Positions 1 to 5,230 of a DNA stretch of 8,049 bases are shown here, piece by piece. Source of the DNA: Novosphingobium sp. (GTDB taxonomy: Bacteria > Pseudomonadota > Alphaproteobacteria > Sphingomonadales > Sphingomonadaceae). The notes under the pieces are model-generated. The model saw only the letters and a list, made by a program, of their open reading frames with translations, was not told where the DNA came from and searched no databases. Positions within the stretch are counted from its first letter, which is position 1, and the number at the start of each line of letters is the position of its first letter. Both the position numbers and the translations under genes were made by a program. Location of the stretch: positions 1 through 8,049 of the forward strand of contig JADYXV010000219.1 in assembly GCA_020853995.1 (NCBI GenBank). Direction: 5' to 3'.

Positions 1-154
1 ATATAGTTTTCCTTGCCGCCAAAGCTGGTGGGCAGGGGCAGGGGAACCGGCCATGCACCGGCATACATTGCGCCACAAAACAGCGCGGCAAAATCTGGGC
101 CGGTTTCAGCCACCAAAGCCACGCGATCAGCCGGGCCGACGCCCAGCGCGATCA
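1..154 (-). pseudogene. second copy of an internal fatty-acyl-AMP ligase segment, running off the left edge
   Basis: Read on the minus strand from about 154 down to 1, this gives about 50 codons (IALGVGPADR ... GGKENY) with protein sequence identical to residues 76-126 of the neighbouring ligase, but nine codons differ synonymously (for example CCC GTA CCA TTG against CCG GTT CCC CTG). It has no start of its own and continues past the window edge. It lies in a different frame from the upstream part of the gene, since the offset is 451 bases, one more than a multiple of three. It may be the beginning of the rest of a ligase gene from a diverged copy. Confidence 0.75.
1..154. repeat. direct repeat, copy A (partner at 452-605)
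   Basis: Bases 1-154 align without gaps to 452-605 with 9 mismatches, about 94% identity. The right-hand limit is sharp: both copies read gcgatca and then diverge at once (ggatcgg here, atttttg in the other). The left limit lies outside the window. The offset of 451 bases shifts the reading frame by one. Confidence 0.95.
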
Positions 155-828
155 GGATCGGCGATGGTCATGCCATGCGAGTGTCCGGCCAGATTGGCCA
201 TCAATGCGCGGTGAGTGACGGCAACGCCATGAGGGAAACGGGTGGAGCCGCTGGAGTATTGCAAATAGCTGATGGCATCGGGATCAGGCACGGGCAGTGT
301 GGCGTCTGATGTATTGCCTGCGTGAAAATCGCTCCACGAAAGGCCGGCGCAGCCCTGACGCGCTGCAGCGGCGCCTGCCATTTCGGCGATCTCGTCAGGA
401 TAGATCAGCATCTTGGGATCAGAGCTGCCGAGTTGCACGGTCAACTGATCGATATAGTTTTCCTTGCCGCCAAAGCTGGTGGGCAGGGGCAATGGTACGG
501 GCCATGCACCGGCATACATTGCGCCACAAAACAGCGCGGCAAAATCGGGGCCGGTTTCCGCGACCAATGCCACGCGATCAGCCGGGCCGACGCCCAGTGC
601 GATCAATTTTTGCGCGGCAACCAGCGCATCGGCGCGAAGTTGCGAATAAGGGTAAGGCTGTGCAAGCGTGCCGCGCGGATCATGGAAGTTGAAGCCGAGC
701 ACGCCTTTTGCGGCATAATCGAGCGCATCGCAGAAAGTGTCAAAGTCCGCATAACGACGTGGCTGCACGTCGATATTGGGTGTGGGAACGAGAGTCGCCT
801 TATCAGCAACAGCGTTCAAAACAGTCAT
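127..828 (-). pseudogene. fatty-acyl-AMP ligase, N-terminal part, cut off by a frameshifting partial duplication
   Basis: Adenylate-forming (ANL) enzyme of the fatty-acyl-AMP ligase type, which activates a fatty acid with ATP and usually hands it to an acyl carrier protein. Start chosen at 828 (MTVLNAVADK); the frame is open further upstream to 921 but that stretch does not look like family sequence. From there 233 codons are open. Residues 95-107 (DFAALFCGAMYAG) and the P-loop-like motif at 191-202 (YSSGSTRFPHGV) fit the family. After about residue 225 (HGMTIADPD) the frame runs into a second copy of codons 76-126 in another frame and stops at 127-129. The usual family length is about 550-600 residues, so most of the adenylation domain and the C-terminal domain are missing from this frame. 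In Caulobacter and sphingomonads such ligases sit near ceramide genes; that role here is inference. As written it is a broken gene, unless the assembly is at fault. Confidence 0.8.
452..605. repeat. direct repeat, copy B (partner at 1-154)
   Basis: This is the copy that lies in its natural place inside the ligase reading frame (residues about 75-126). It is followed on the left by sequence that continues the gene normally, so it is the native copy as far as this window shows. Confidence 0.95.
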
Positions 829-978
829 GCGATACCCCGATCTGCTCTTCAATCGTCCTGCCGCGCCGTTATGAGTGCTTGCAGGTGAACGGCCCATGAC
901 GAGTCCATGACAACAAAACAACCGGTGTCACGGCACGGACGTTCTCATTTAGCACGGACTGTGGCACGAATGTGGCGG

Positions 979-1566
979 ATGGCTCGTAAACCCCCATATG
1001 ATCCGGCAACGCGCCGTGAACCACGTGCGCCAAAGCCGATTGATGCGGCGCGTCTGGATGAAATGGCGCTCGCCTATGTCGCGCGCTTTGCCACTAGCGC
1101 GGGCAAGCTCGCCGATTATCTGAAGCGCAAATTGCGCGAGCGAGGCTGGGAGGGTGAAGAAGCGCCCGACATTGCGGCACTGGTCGAGCGTTTCGTTCAG
1201 GTCGGTTATGTTGATGATGCCACTTATGCGCGGTCAAAGGCGCAAGGGTTGTTGCGGCGCGGATAGGGCGCGCGGCGGATTGACCAGGCGCTGGGCGCGG
1301 CGGGAATTGCCGAACTGTTGCGCGAGGAATCACGCGGGACTGAGGCAGAGCGCCGCCGCGCCGCAATTGTCATGGCGCGCAAACGGCGGTTCGGACCGTT
1401 TGGAGCGGGCGACCGAACAGGCGGAGATAAGGAGGGCAGGACGTTGCGTGAAAAGCAAGTCGCGGCCATGTTGCGCGCAGGACACCCCCTTGATCATGTG
1501 CGTCAGGTGGTGAATGCGGTTTCCGAACAGGCATTGGAAGAATGGGTCGATGAAGCAACTGACTAG
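979..1566 (+). pseudogene. recX: recX, regulatory protein RecX, interrupted by an in-frame TAG
   Basis: RecX binds RecA filaments and modulates recombination and SOS activity in the cytoplasm. Start taken at the second of two close ATGs (970 and 979), giving MARKPPYD; neither has a clear ribosome binding site. Residues 23-95 carry the usual helical repeats, with family-like stretches ARFATSAGKLADYLKRKL (36-53), RERGW (53-57) and GYVDDATYARSKA (76-88). Codon 96 of 195 is TAG (1264-1266), inside the segment LLRRG-stop-GARRID, where RecX proteins have RGYG; a single base change from a Tyr codon explains it. The same frame then stays open and family-like (ARKRRFGPF, MLRAGHPLDHVRQVV) to its own TAG at 1564-1566. 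It is either a recent pseudogene or a base error in the sequence. It is divergent from the ligase gene and overlaps the next gene by 17 bases. Confidence 0.85.
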
Positions 1567-2050
1567 ATTCGCAAGTCTTGCAGCACTTGCGCTGATCGCG
1601 GCGTGTTCGCCCGGTGCGGCCGATGCCGGTGCCAAGACGACGCAGGAAAGCGTGGCGGCGGCGGCGGTTCATCCGGTGTCCGGTTTGCCGATTGTTCCGG
1701 TAACGATCACGGCGGGTGACAAGAAGCTGGTGTTCCGGTCTGAAGTTGCGCGCACCGCGCCAGAGCAGGCCAAGGGCCTGATGTTCCGCACCGCTCTGGG
1801 CGATGATGAGGCGATGATCTTTTTGCGCGACCCGCCTGATCGCGCTGCGTTCTGGATGCGCAACACGGTGATCCCGCTGGACATCATATTCGTTGGCCGT
1901 GACCACAAGATCATGAACATTGCAGCAAACGCAGTGCCATACGATGAAACGCCGCTGCCCGCTGCGGGGCCGACATTGGCTGTTTTCGAGATTAACGGCG
2001 GGCTGGCGGCCAAGCTTGGCATCAAGCCGGGTGACCGGGTCGACTGGTAA
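1550..2050 (+). CDS. DUF192 family lipoprotein
   Basis: A 166-residue protein of unknown biochemical role from the DUF192 family, which is widespread in bacteria. The start at 1550 (MKQLTRF) is preceded at a good distance by GGAAG (1536-1540) and puts a signal peptide at the N-terminus. The lipobox is IAAC with Cys19 as the probable lipidated residue, so the mature protein should be anchored to a membrane facing the periplasm. After a low-complexity linker, the DUF192 core runs from about residue 45 to the end, with the hallmark motifs GLMFR (76-80), FWMRNTVIPLDIIF (101-114) and the C-terminal KPGDRV (159-164). It overlaps the recX stop by 17 bases in another frame, which suggests coupled translation; if recX is cut short at codon 96, this gene depends on its own ribosome binding site. 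Confidence 0.9.
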   Translation: MKQLTRFASLAALALIAACSPGAADAGAKTTQESVAAAAVHPVSGLPIVPVTITAGDKKLVFRSEVARTAPEQAKGLMFRTALGDDEAMIFLRDPPDRAAFWMRNTVIPLDIIFVGRDHKIMNIAANAVPYDETPLPAAGPTLAVFEINGGLAAKLGIKPGDRVDW

Positions 2051-2085
2051 CCGAAAAAGACGTGAGGCAAAGCGTATCTCTGCGC

Positions 2086-2114
2086 TTGCCTGCACCCCCT
2101 TTGAAAGGCTAAGC
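2086..2114 (+). promoter_or_regulatory. possible promoter of the NDUFA12-family gene, giving a leaderless or nearly leaderless mRNA
   Basis: TTGCCT (2086-2091) is followed after 16 bases by GCTAAG (2108-2113), or after 17 by CTAAGC. The same pattern stands before tRNA-Trp and secE. A start point 6-8 bases after the -10 would fall at about 2120-2122, immediately before the ATG at 2124. No ribosome binding site stands at normal distance; the only purine run, GAAAGG, is at 2103-2107. Inference from pattern only. Confidence 0.4.
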
Positions 2115-2123
2115 GCTGCGCTC

Positions 2124-2537
2124 ATGAGCATCCTCGGCAAGATCTTCACCTGGTGGAATGGCGCCACCGTCACCACCATGCTCGACAGCGCGCTTCGGGG
2201 CGAGCAAGTCGGCACTGACGCGCAGGGCAACACCTACCATCGCGCCAAAAAGCCCTTTCCCAAGGGCCATCCCTTTGCCGGACGTGAACGCCGCTGGGTG
2301 ATTTATAATGGTGCCAATGATGCCAGCCGCGTTCCGGCAGAATGGCATGGCTGGCTGCACGGCAGCTTTGACGGTATCCCGGAAAGCAATCTGCCACCTG
2401 CACGCATCTGGGAAGTGGATTACACCCCGAACGCCACGGGCACGACCGCTGCCTATCGCCCGCAGGGTGCGCTGGAGCGCGGCGGAAAACGCGCCGCTGC
2501 GACGGGCGATTACGAAGCCTGGTCACCGGAAGCCTGA
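2124..2537 (+). CDS. NDUFA12-family NADH:ubiquinone oxidoreductase accessory subunit
   Basis: A 137-residue homologue of the NDUFA12 (B17.2) accessory subunit of respiratory complex I, present in alphaproteobacteria and mitochondria; it docks on the matrix/cytoplasmic arm. There is no signal peptide. Family motifs are visible in order: ILGKIFTWW near the N-terminus, GTDAQGNTYHR (30-40), RRWVIYNGANDASRVP (56-71) with EWHGWLH directly after, YRPQGAL (111-117) and a C-terminal DYEAWSPEA. The length is typical of bacterial members. The reading frame is open upstream of 2124, but family sequence begins with MSILGKIF. Its stop (2535-2537) overlaps by one base the ATG of the DUF2155 gene, so the two are probably translated in a coupled way. 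The pairing with DUF2155 and aat is common in alphaproteobacteria. Confidence 0.93.
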   Translation: MSILGKIFTWWNGATVTTMLDSALRGEQVGTDAQGNTYHRAKKPFPKGHPFAGRERRWVIYNGANDASRVPAEWHGWLHGSFDGIPESNLPPARIWEVDYTPNATGTTAAYRPQGALERGGKRAAATGDYEAWSPEA

Positions 2538-3193
2538 TGCTTTTTGTTGCACCGTCGGCCGGCCGCGCGCTCGCTCTGGCGGGGGTATTGGTGCTGGCTG
2601 GCTGTGGAGGCGAAAAAGAAGGTCCGCCGCCACCGCCGGAGGCCACGCAGACCGGCACAGCTGTTGCCACGGCATCAGGTGCGGTCGTCGAAAACGAATA
2701 TGGTACGCCAGTCAAAGACCGAGTGGCGACGCTCGGCTTTTTGAACAAGCGCAACAACATTACGCAGGACGTGGTGTTGAAAAGCGGCGAATCGCGCCAG
2801 ATCGGCAATGCGATCCTAAAGCTCGCCTCGTGCGAGAAGACCGCGCCGTGGGAAGATCCGCAAGAGACCGGCGCTTTTGTGCAATTGTTTGTGCAGGAGC
2901 GGGCGTCGACCGATGAACAACTGGCGTGGCGCAAGGTGTTTTCCGGCTGGCTTTTCCGCAACACCCCTTCGCTCAACGTGGTGGAGCACCCGATTTATGA
3001 TGTGTGGGTGAAGGACTGCGCAATGACGTTCCCTGGCGAAGAAGCGCCGAAGGTCGATGAACGTAGCGCCGCAAAGCCCGCTGGTAGCCCGAGCGGTGCG
3101 GTGGTGGCGTCACCTGCGCCAAAGCCGTCAGCCAGCCCTTCGCCCAGTTCATCGGCCAGTGCGCGGGCAGCTGCCAATTCTTCGGGCGAATAA
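2537..3193 (+). CDS. DUF2155 domain lipoprotein with a low-complexity tail
   Basis: A 218-residue protein of unknown function, conserved in alphaproteobacteria. The N-terminus is a lipoprotein signal (LVLAGC, Cys23), followed by a Pro-rich linker (about 30-37). The DUF2155 core runs from about residue 62 to 161: RVATLGFLNKRNN, a conserved-looking Cys99 in LASCEK, then WEDPQETGAFVQLFV, FSGWLF and finally YDVWVKDC ending in Cys161. Cys99 and Cys161 could form a disulfide in the periplasm (inference). Residues 162-218 are almost entirely Ala, Ser, Pro, Lys and Gly and look disordered. The gene starts at the stop of the NDUFA12-family gene (TGATG) and converges on aat; its last 199 bases, the tail plus the final core motif, lie antisense to the end of aat. 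Confidence 0.88.
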   Translation: MLFVAPSAGRALALAGVLVLAGCGGEKEGPPPPPEATQTGTAVATASGAVVENEYGTPVKDRVATLGFLNKRNNITQDVVLKSGESRQIGNAILKLASCEKTAPWEDPQETGAFVQLFVQERASTDEQLAWRKVFSGWLFRNTPSLNVVEHPIYDVWVKDCAMTFPGEEAPKVDERSAAKPAGSPSGAVVASPAPKPSASPSPSSSASARAAANSSGE

Positions 3194-3783
3194 CGCCGCT
3201 GGGCGTGTGAGAGCAGTTTCAGGTACTGGCTTTGCGGAATTTCGACCGCACCCAGCGATGACAGGTGGCTGGTGGTAAACTGGCAGTCCAGCAAGTCCGC
3301 GCCTACTTTTTGCAGGGATGCAACCAGCCATGCCATGGCCACTTTGGATGCGTCGGTTTCACGGCTGAACATTGATTCGCCACAGAAAACGCGCGCAAAA
3401 CCGACGCCATAAAGGCCGCCAACCAATCGTCCGTCGTGCCAGCATTCGATGGAATGGGCGTGGCCGTGTTCATACAAACCAATGTAGCTTTCGCGGATGC
3501 GCATGCTGATCCAGCTGTCCTCGGCACCGGGACGCGGGGCGGCGCAGGCATCGATCACGGCTTCGAATGCGGCATTGCAGGTGACGGTAAAGCGTCCGCG
3601 CCGCAATGTGCGCGCCAGAGATTTGGACATGTGGAAGCCATCCAACGGCAGAATGGCGCGCATTTTGGGCTCAACCCAGAAGACTTCGGGATCGTCGCGG
3701 CTGTCCGCCATCGGAAAAATCCCTGCGCGATAGGCTTTGAGCAGCAGATCGGGCGGGATGGTTTGGGGTTCGTTGCGCGACAT
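2995..3783 (-). CDS. aat: leucyl/phenylalanyl-tRNA--protein transferase
   Basis: Aat transfers Leu or Phe from aminoacyl-tRNA to proteins with N-terminal Arg or Lys, marking them for ClpAP through the N-degron pathway; it is cytoplasmic. Motifs in order: LLKAYRAGIFPMAD (14-27), FWVEPKMRAILPLDGFHMSK (35-54), SWISMR (90-95), HSIECWHDGRLVGGLYGV (110-127), FCGESMFSRETDASKVAM (133-150) and LLDCQFTTSHLSSLGAVEIP (164-183). The core ends near residue 197. The remaining 65 residues (YSPEELAAARAL ... QSFTHTS) make it longer than the E. coli enzyme (234 residues) and lie entirely antisense to the DUF2155 gene. The start at 3783 agrees with the family; AGAGA just before it is a weak ribosome binding site. 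A TTGACG on the minus strand (3827-3822) might be its -35, opposite the tRNA promoter. Confidence 0.95.
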   Translation of the reverse strand: MSRNEPQTIPPDLLLKAYRAGIFPMADSRDDPEVFWVEPKMRAILPLDGFHMSKSLARTLRRGRFTVTCNAAFEAVIDACAAPRPGAEDSWISMRIRESYIGLYEHGHAHSIECWHDGRLVGGLYGVGFARVFCGESMFSRETDASKVAMAWLVASLQKVGADLLDCQFTTSHLSSLGAVEIPQSQYLKLLSHAQRRYSPEELAAARALADELGEGLADGFGAGDATTAPLGLPAGFAALRSSTFGASSPGNVIAQSFTHTS

Positions 3784-3809
3784 AATCTCTAACTTTGTGT
3801 TTCGGCTGG

Positions 3810-3837
3810 TTGCATCCCCCGCGTCAACCCTCTAAGG
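3810..3837 (+). promoter_or_regulatory. probable promoter of tRNA-Trp
   Basis: TTGCAT (3810-3815), 16 bases, CTAAGG (3832-3837). A start point would fall near 3844-3846, a few bases before the tRNA at 3852, as expected for a tRNA with a short 5' leader. The same pattern precedes secE and the NDUFA12-family gene. Pattern only. Confidence 0.45.
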
Positions 3838-3851
3838 GGCCTTCCGAGCAC

Positions 3852-3927
3852 AGGAGCGTAGCTCAGTTGGTAGAGCATCGGTCTCCAAAACCGAGGGCCG
3901 TGGGTTCGAGTCCCTCCGCTCCTGCCA
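3852..3927 (+). tRNA. tRNA-Trp (anticodon CCA)
   Basis: A complete cloverleaf of 76 bases. The acceptor stem AGGAGCG (3852-3858) pairs with CGCTCCT (3917-3923), followed by discriminator G and an encoded CCA end (3925-3927). The D arm is GCTCAGTTGGTAGAGC. The anticodon stem TCGGT/ACCGA encloses loop CTCCAAA with anticodon CCA at 3885-3887. The T loop is TTCGAGT. In the T stem (GTGGG/CCCTC) the second pair is T opposite T; E. coli tRNA-Trp has a G-U there. tRNA-Trp directly upstream of secE-nusG is a common alphaproteobacterial order. Confidence 0.97.
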
Positions 3928-3966
3928 CTCGCTAAAGCAGCGGGTTATCAGGCCGACATGAAAAGC

Positions 3967-3995
3967 GGGGCGGCGCGCATTAAGCGTACCGCCCC
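3967..3995 (+). terminator. GC-rich hairpin after tRNA-Trp, possible weak terminator or processing structure
   Basis: GGGGCGG (3967-3973) pairs with CCGCCCC (3989-3995). The loop can be shortened by an inner CGC/GCG pairing. It is 40 bases past the tRNA end and is not followed by a T run, so it is not a classical intrinsic terminator. It may end the tRNA transcript or protect its 3' side; this is not settled by sequence alone. Confidence 0.3.
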
Positions 3996-4039
3996 GAGTC
4001 GCGTCTCTTGCGTCTGGTTCGCTTGAGATCACGTGCAAG

Positions 4040-4060
4040 TTAACCCGTGAACGGGGTTAA
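4040..4060. repeat. short inverted repeat
   Basis: TTAACCC (4040-4046) and GGGTTAA (4054-4060) are perfect inverted arms around seven bases. It lies 59 bases upstream of the probable secE -35, a place where a dimeric DNA-binding protein could act, but no known operator is recognised. Confidence 0.4.
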
Positions 4061-4118
4061 TGCCAACAGCATTTTGCGGCTTCCAGAACGCTTTCCGAAC
4101 CGCTGGTTTATGCAACTC

Positions 4119-4146
4119 TTGCCAAACTGGCACTGCGAGACTAAAT
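4119..4146 (+). promoter_or_regulatory. probable promoter of secE-nusG (and rplK-rplA)
   Basis: TTGCCA (4119-4124), 16 bases, CTAAAT (4141-4146). The start point would be near 4153, giving a leader of about 119 bases before secE that contains the hairpin at 4171-4205. The pattern is shared with two other sites in this window. Pattern only. Confidence 0.45.
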
Positions 4147-4170
4147 GGAAGCAACTCCGACATCGGAAAA

Positions 4171-4205
4171 TCGCCAGCCCCTCCCGGACTTGTCCGGGGC
4201 GGCGA
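4171..4205 (+). repeat. palindromic element in the secE leader
   Basis: CCCGGAC (4183-4189) and GTCCGGG (4192-4198) form a tight inner stem, flanked by outer arms TCGCC (4171-4175) and GGCGA (4201-4205). The core resembles the dispersed intergenic palindromes (CCCGGAC...GTCCGGG) found in many alphaproteobacterial genomes. Here it would be transcribed as part of the 5' leader. Whether it is a member of a dispersed family cannot be seen from one window. Confidence 0.5.
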
Positions 4206-4271
4206 TGACCCCTAGGCGGAACAGATGAGTTTCACATCCGGCATCTGCCGCAGTTTGTAAGGCGTTTAGCA

Positions 4272-4466
4272 ATGGCCAAGACCAGCCCCGGCGAGTTCTT
4301 CAATCAGGTGAAGGCAGAAGCGCGCAAGGTCGTCTGGCCCACCCGTCAGGAAACTACGACCACCGCGATTTTTGTCGGCATCATGATGCTGATTCTGGCG
4401 GTGTTCTTTCTTGGCATCGATTCGCTTTTCGGCATGACCGTTCAGTTCCTGCTGTCGCTGGCTTGA
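4272..4466 (+). CDS. secE: protein translocase subunit SecE
   Basis: A small inner-membrane subunit that clamps SecY in the SecYEG translocon. Its 64 residues match the short single-helix SecE of alphaproteobacteria; E. coli SecE has three helices. The N-terminal amphipathic helix ends in the family signature EARKVVWPTRQET (16-28), followed by one membrane segment at about residues 31-50 (AIFVGIMMLILAVFFLG). The start at 4272 gives the usual MAKTSPGEF and has a modest AAGGCG (4259-4264) upstream. It lies after tRNA-Trp and 56 bases before nusG, in the conserved order. Confidence 0.96.
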   Translation: MAKTSPGEFFNQVKAEARKVVWPTRQETTTTAIFVGIMMLILAVFFLGIDSLFGMTVQFLLSLA

Positions 4467-4522
4467 TTATCCTTCGGGATTGATCGCAGCTTTTAGAAAT
4501 TTCCAGGACCAAAGAGAGACAT

Positions 4523-5059
4523 ATGGCCCGCTGGTACATCATTCACGCTTATTCCGGTTTCGAGAACAAGGTTCGCGACGCGATCCTTTCAGAAGCTGAA
4601 CGCATTGGCCTTTCGCAATTGGTCGAAGCGGTGGAAGTTCCCACCGAAACGATCACCGAAGTGAAGCGTGGCAAGAAGGTTCAGGTCGAACGCAAGTTCA
4701 TGCCGGGCTATGTTCTGGCCAAGCTGGCGATGAATGACGACATCTATCACCTCGTCAAGAACACGCCAAAGGTGACCGGCTTCCTTGGTACCAACAGCAA
4801 GCCGCAGCCGATTTCCGACAAGGAAGCCGCGCGCTACTTTGGCGCGCGCGATCAGGCCGCTGCCGAACCGCGCAAGAGCGTTGTGGTCGATTACGAAATC
4901 GGCGATTCGGTCAAGGTCAACGCGGGGCCATTCGCTTCGTTCAACGGCATTGTCGAGGAACTGGACTTCGACAAGAGCCGCGTGAAGGTGTCGGTTTCGA
5001 TCTTTGGCCGCGCCACTCCGGTGGAACTGGCGTTCGAAGAAGTCGAACTGGTCCGCTAA
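4523..5059 (+). CDS. nusG: transcription termination/antitermination protein NusG
   Basis: NusG binds RNA polymerase, suppresses pausing and links it to Rho or to ribosomal S10. At 178 residues it is typical. The NGN domain occupies about 1-110 (RWYIIHAYSGFENKV at 3-17, KFMPGYVLAKL at 58-68, VTGFLG at 84-89). The KOW domain occupies about 122-178 (GDSVKVNAGPFASFNG at 127-142, then a C-terminal FGRATPVELAFEEVE). The start at 4523 is preceded by AAAGAGAGA (4511-4519). It probably shares a transcript with secE upstream. Confidence 0.98.
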   Translation: MARWYIIHAYSGFENKVRDAILSEAERIGLSQLVEAVEVPTETITEVKRGKKVQVERKFMPGYVLAKLAMNDDIYHLVKNTPKVTGFLGTNSKPQPISDKEAARYFGARDQAAAEPRKSVVVDYEIGDSVKVNAGPFASFNGIVEELDFDKSRVKVSVSIFGRATPVELAFEEVELVR

Positions 5060-5060
5060 T

Positions 5061-5207
5061 CCGGCATTCCGGTTGCATTTGCGCGCTGATGCCGTTATCG
5101 GCGCGCCTCTTCTACGGCGAATCTTGTCTGTAGAAAACCGTGCGGGAGCCTTGGGTTTTGGCCCAAGGCGTTGACCGCTCACTCTGAAGCGCGATGAACC
5201 TTGCGCT
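5061..5207 (+). promoter_or_regulatory. structured nusG-rplK intergenic leader
   Basis: Several hairpins fill the gap. CCGG-CATT-CCGG is at 5061-5072. A 10-pair stem GCGCGCTGAT (5081-5090) with ATCGGCGCGC (5097-5106), one G-T wobble, loop GCCGTT, is followed by CTCTTCT. CCTTGGG (5149-5155) pairs with CCCAAGG (5162-5168). AGCGC (5188-5192) with GCGCT (5203-5207) has GATGAACCTT in the loop, 10 bases before the rplK ribosome binding site. The second resembles a weak terminator or attenuator. In E. coli, L1 represses the L11-L1 message by binding its leader; whether the last hairpin is such a site is inference. Confidence 0.45.
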
Positions 5208-5230
5208 AACAGGAAGAAAGGAGGCCCCTC

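Larger units (their letters stand above)
3928..4271. other. gene-free spacer between tRNA-Trp and secE
   Basis: Three hundred and forty-four bases without a believable gene. It holds a GC hairpin without a T run (3967-3995), an AT-ended inverted repeat (4040-4060), the probable secE promoter (4119-4146), and a longer palindromic element (4171-4205) that would lie in the secE leader. A minus-strand frame across the tRNA gives the phrase DSNPRPSVLETDALPTEL, a well-known false translation of tRNA genes. Confidence 0.75.

Noticed and set aside
1..605. Repeat as part of a mobile element or CRISPR-like array
   Set aside because: There are only two copies, both coding for a ligase segment, with no terminal inverted repeats, no transposase and no regular spacers.
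322..888. Plus-strand frame of 188 codons
   Set aside because: It is antisense to the ligase gene, whose frame carries clear ANL motifs.
952..966. Possible LexA box (GTTC, 7 bases, GTTC) upstream of recX
   Set aside because: Only GTTC at 951-954 followed by GCAC is present; the second half-site does not match, so SOS control cannot be claimed.
1264..1266. TAG read as an amino acid (recoding) in recX
   Set aside because: No recoding signal is seen and recX itself ends in TAG; a point mutation or base error is simpler.
1370..2233. Minus-strand frame of 287 codons
   Set aside because: It is antisense to recX, the DUF192 gene and the start of the NDUFA12-family gene and has no family motif; Arg/His-rich shadow composition.
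2170..2976. Minus-strand frame of 268 codons
   Set aside because: It is antisense to the NDUFA12-family and DUF2155 genes, both well supported; no recognisable motif.
3832..4038. Minus-strand frame of 68 codons reading DSNPRPSVLETDALPTEL
   Set aside because: It runs antisense through tRNA-Trp, and the phrase is a known false translation of tRNA genes.
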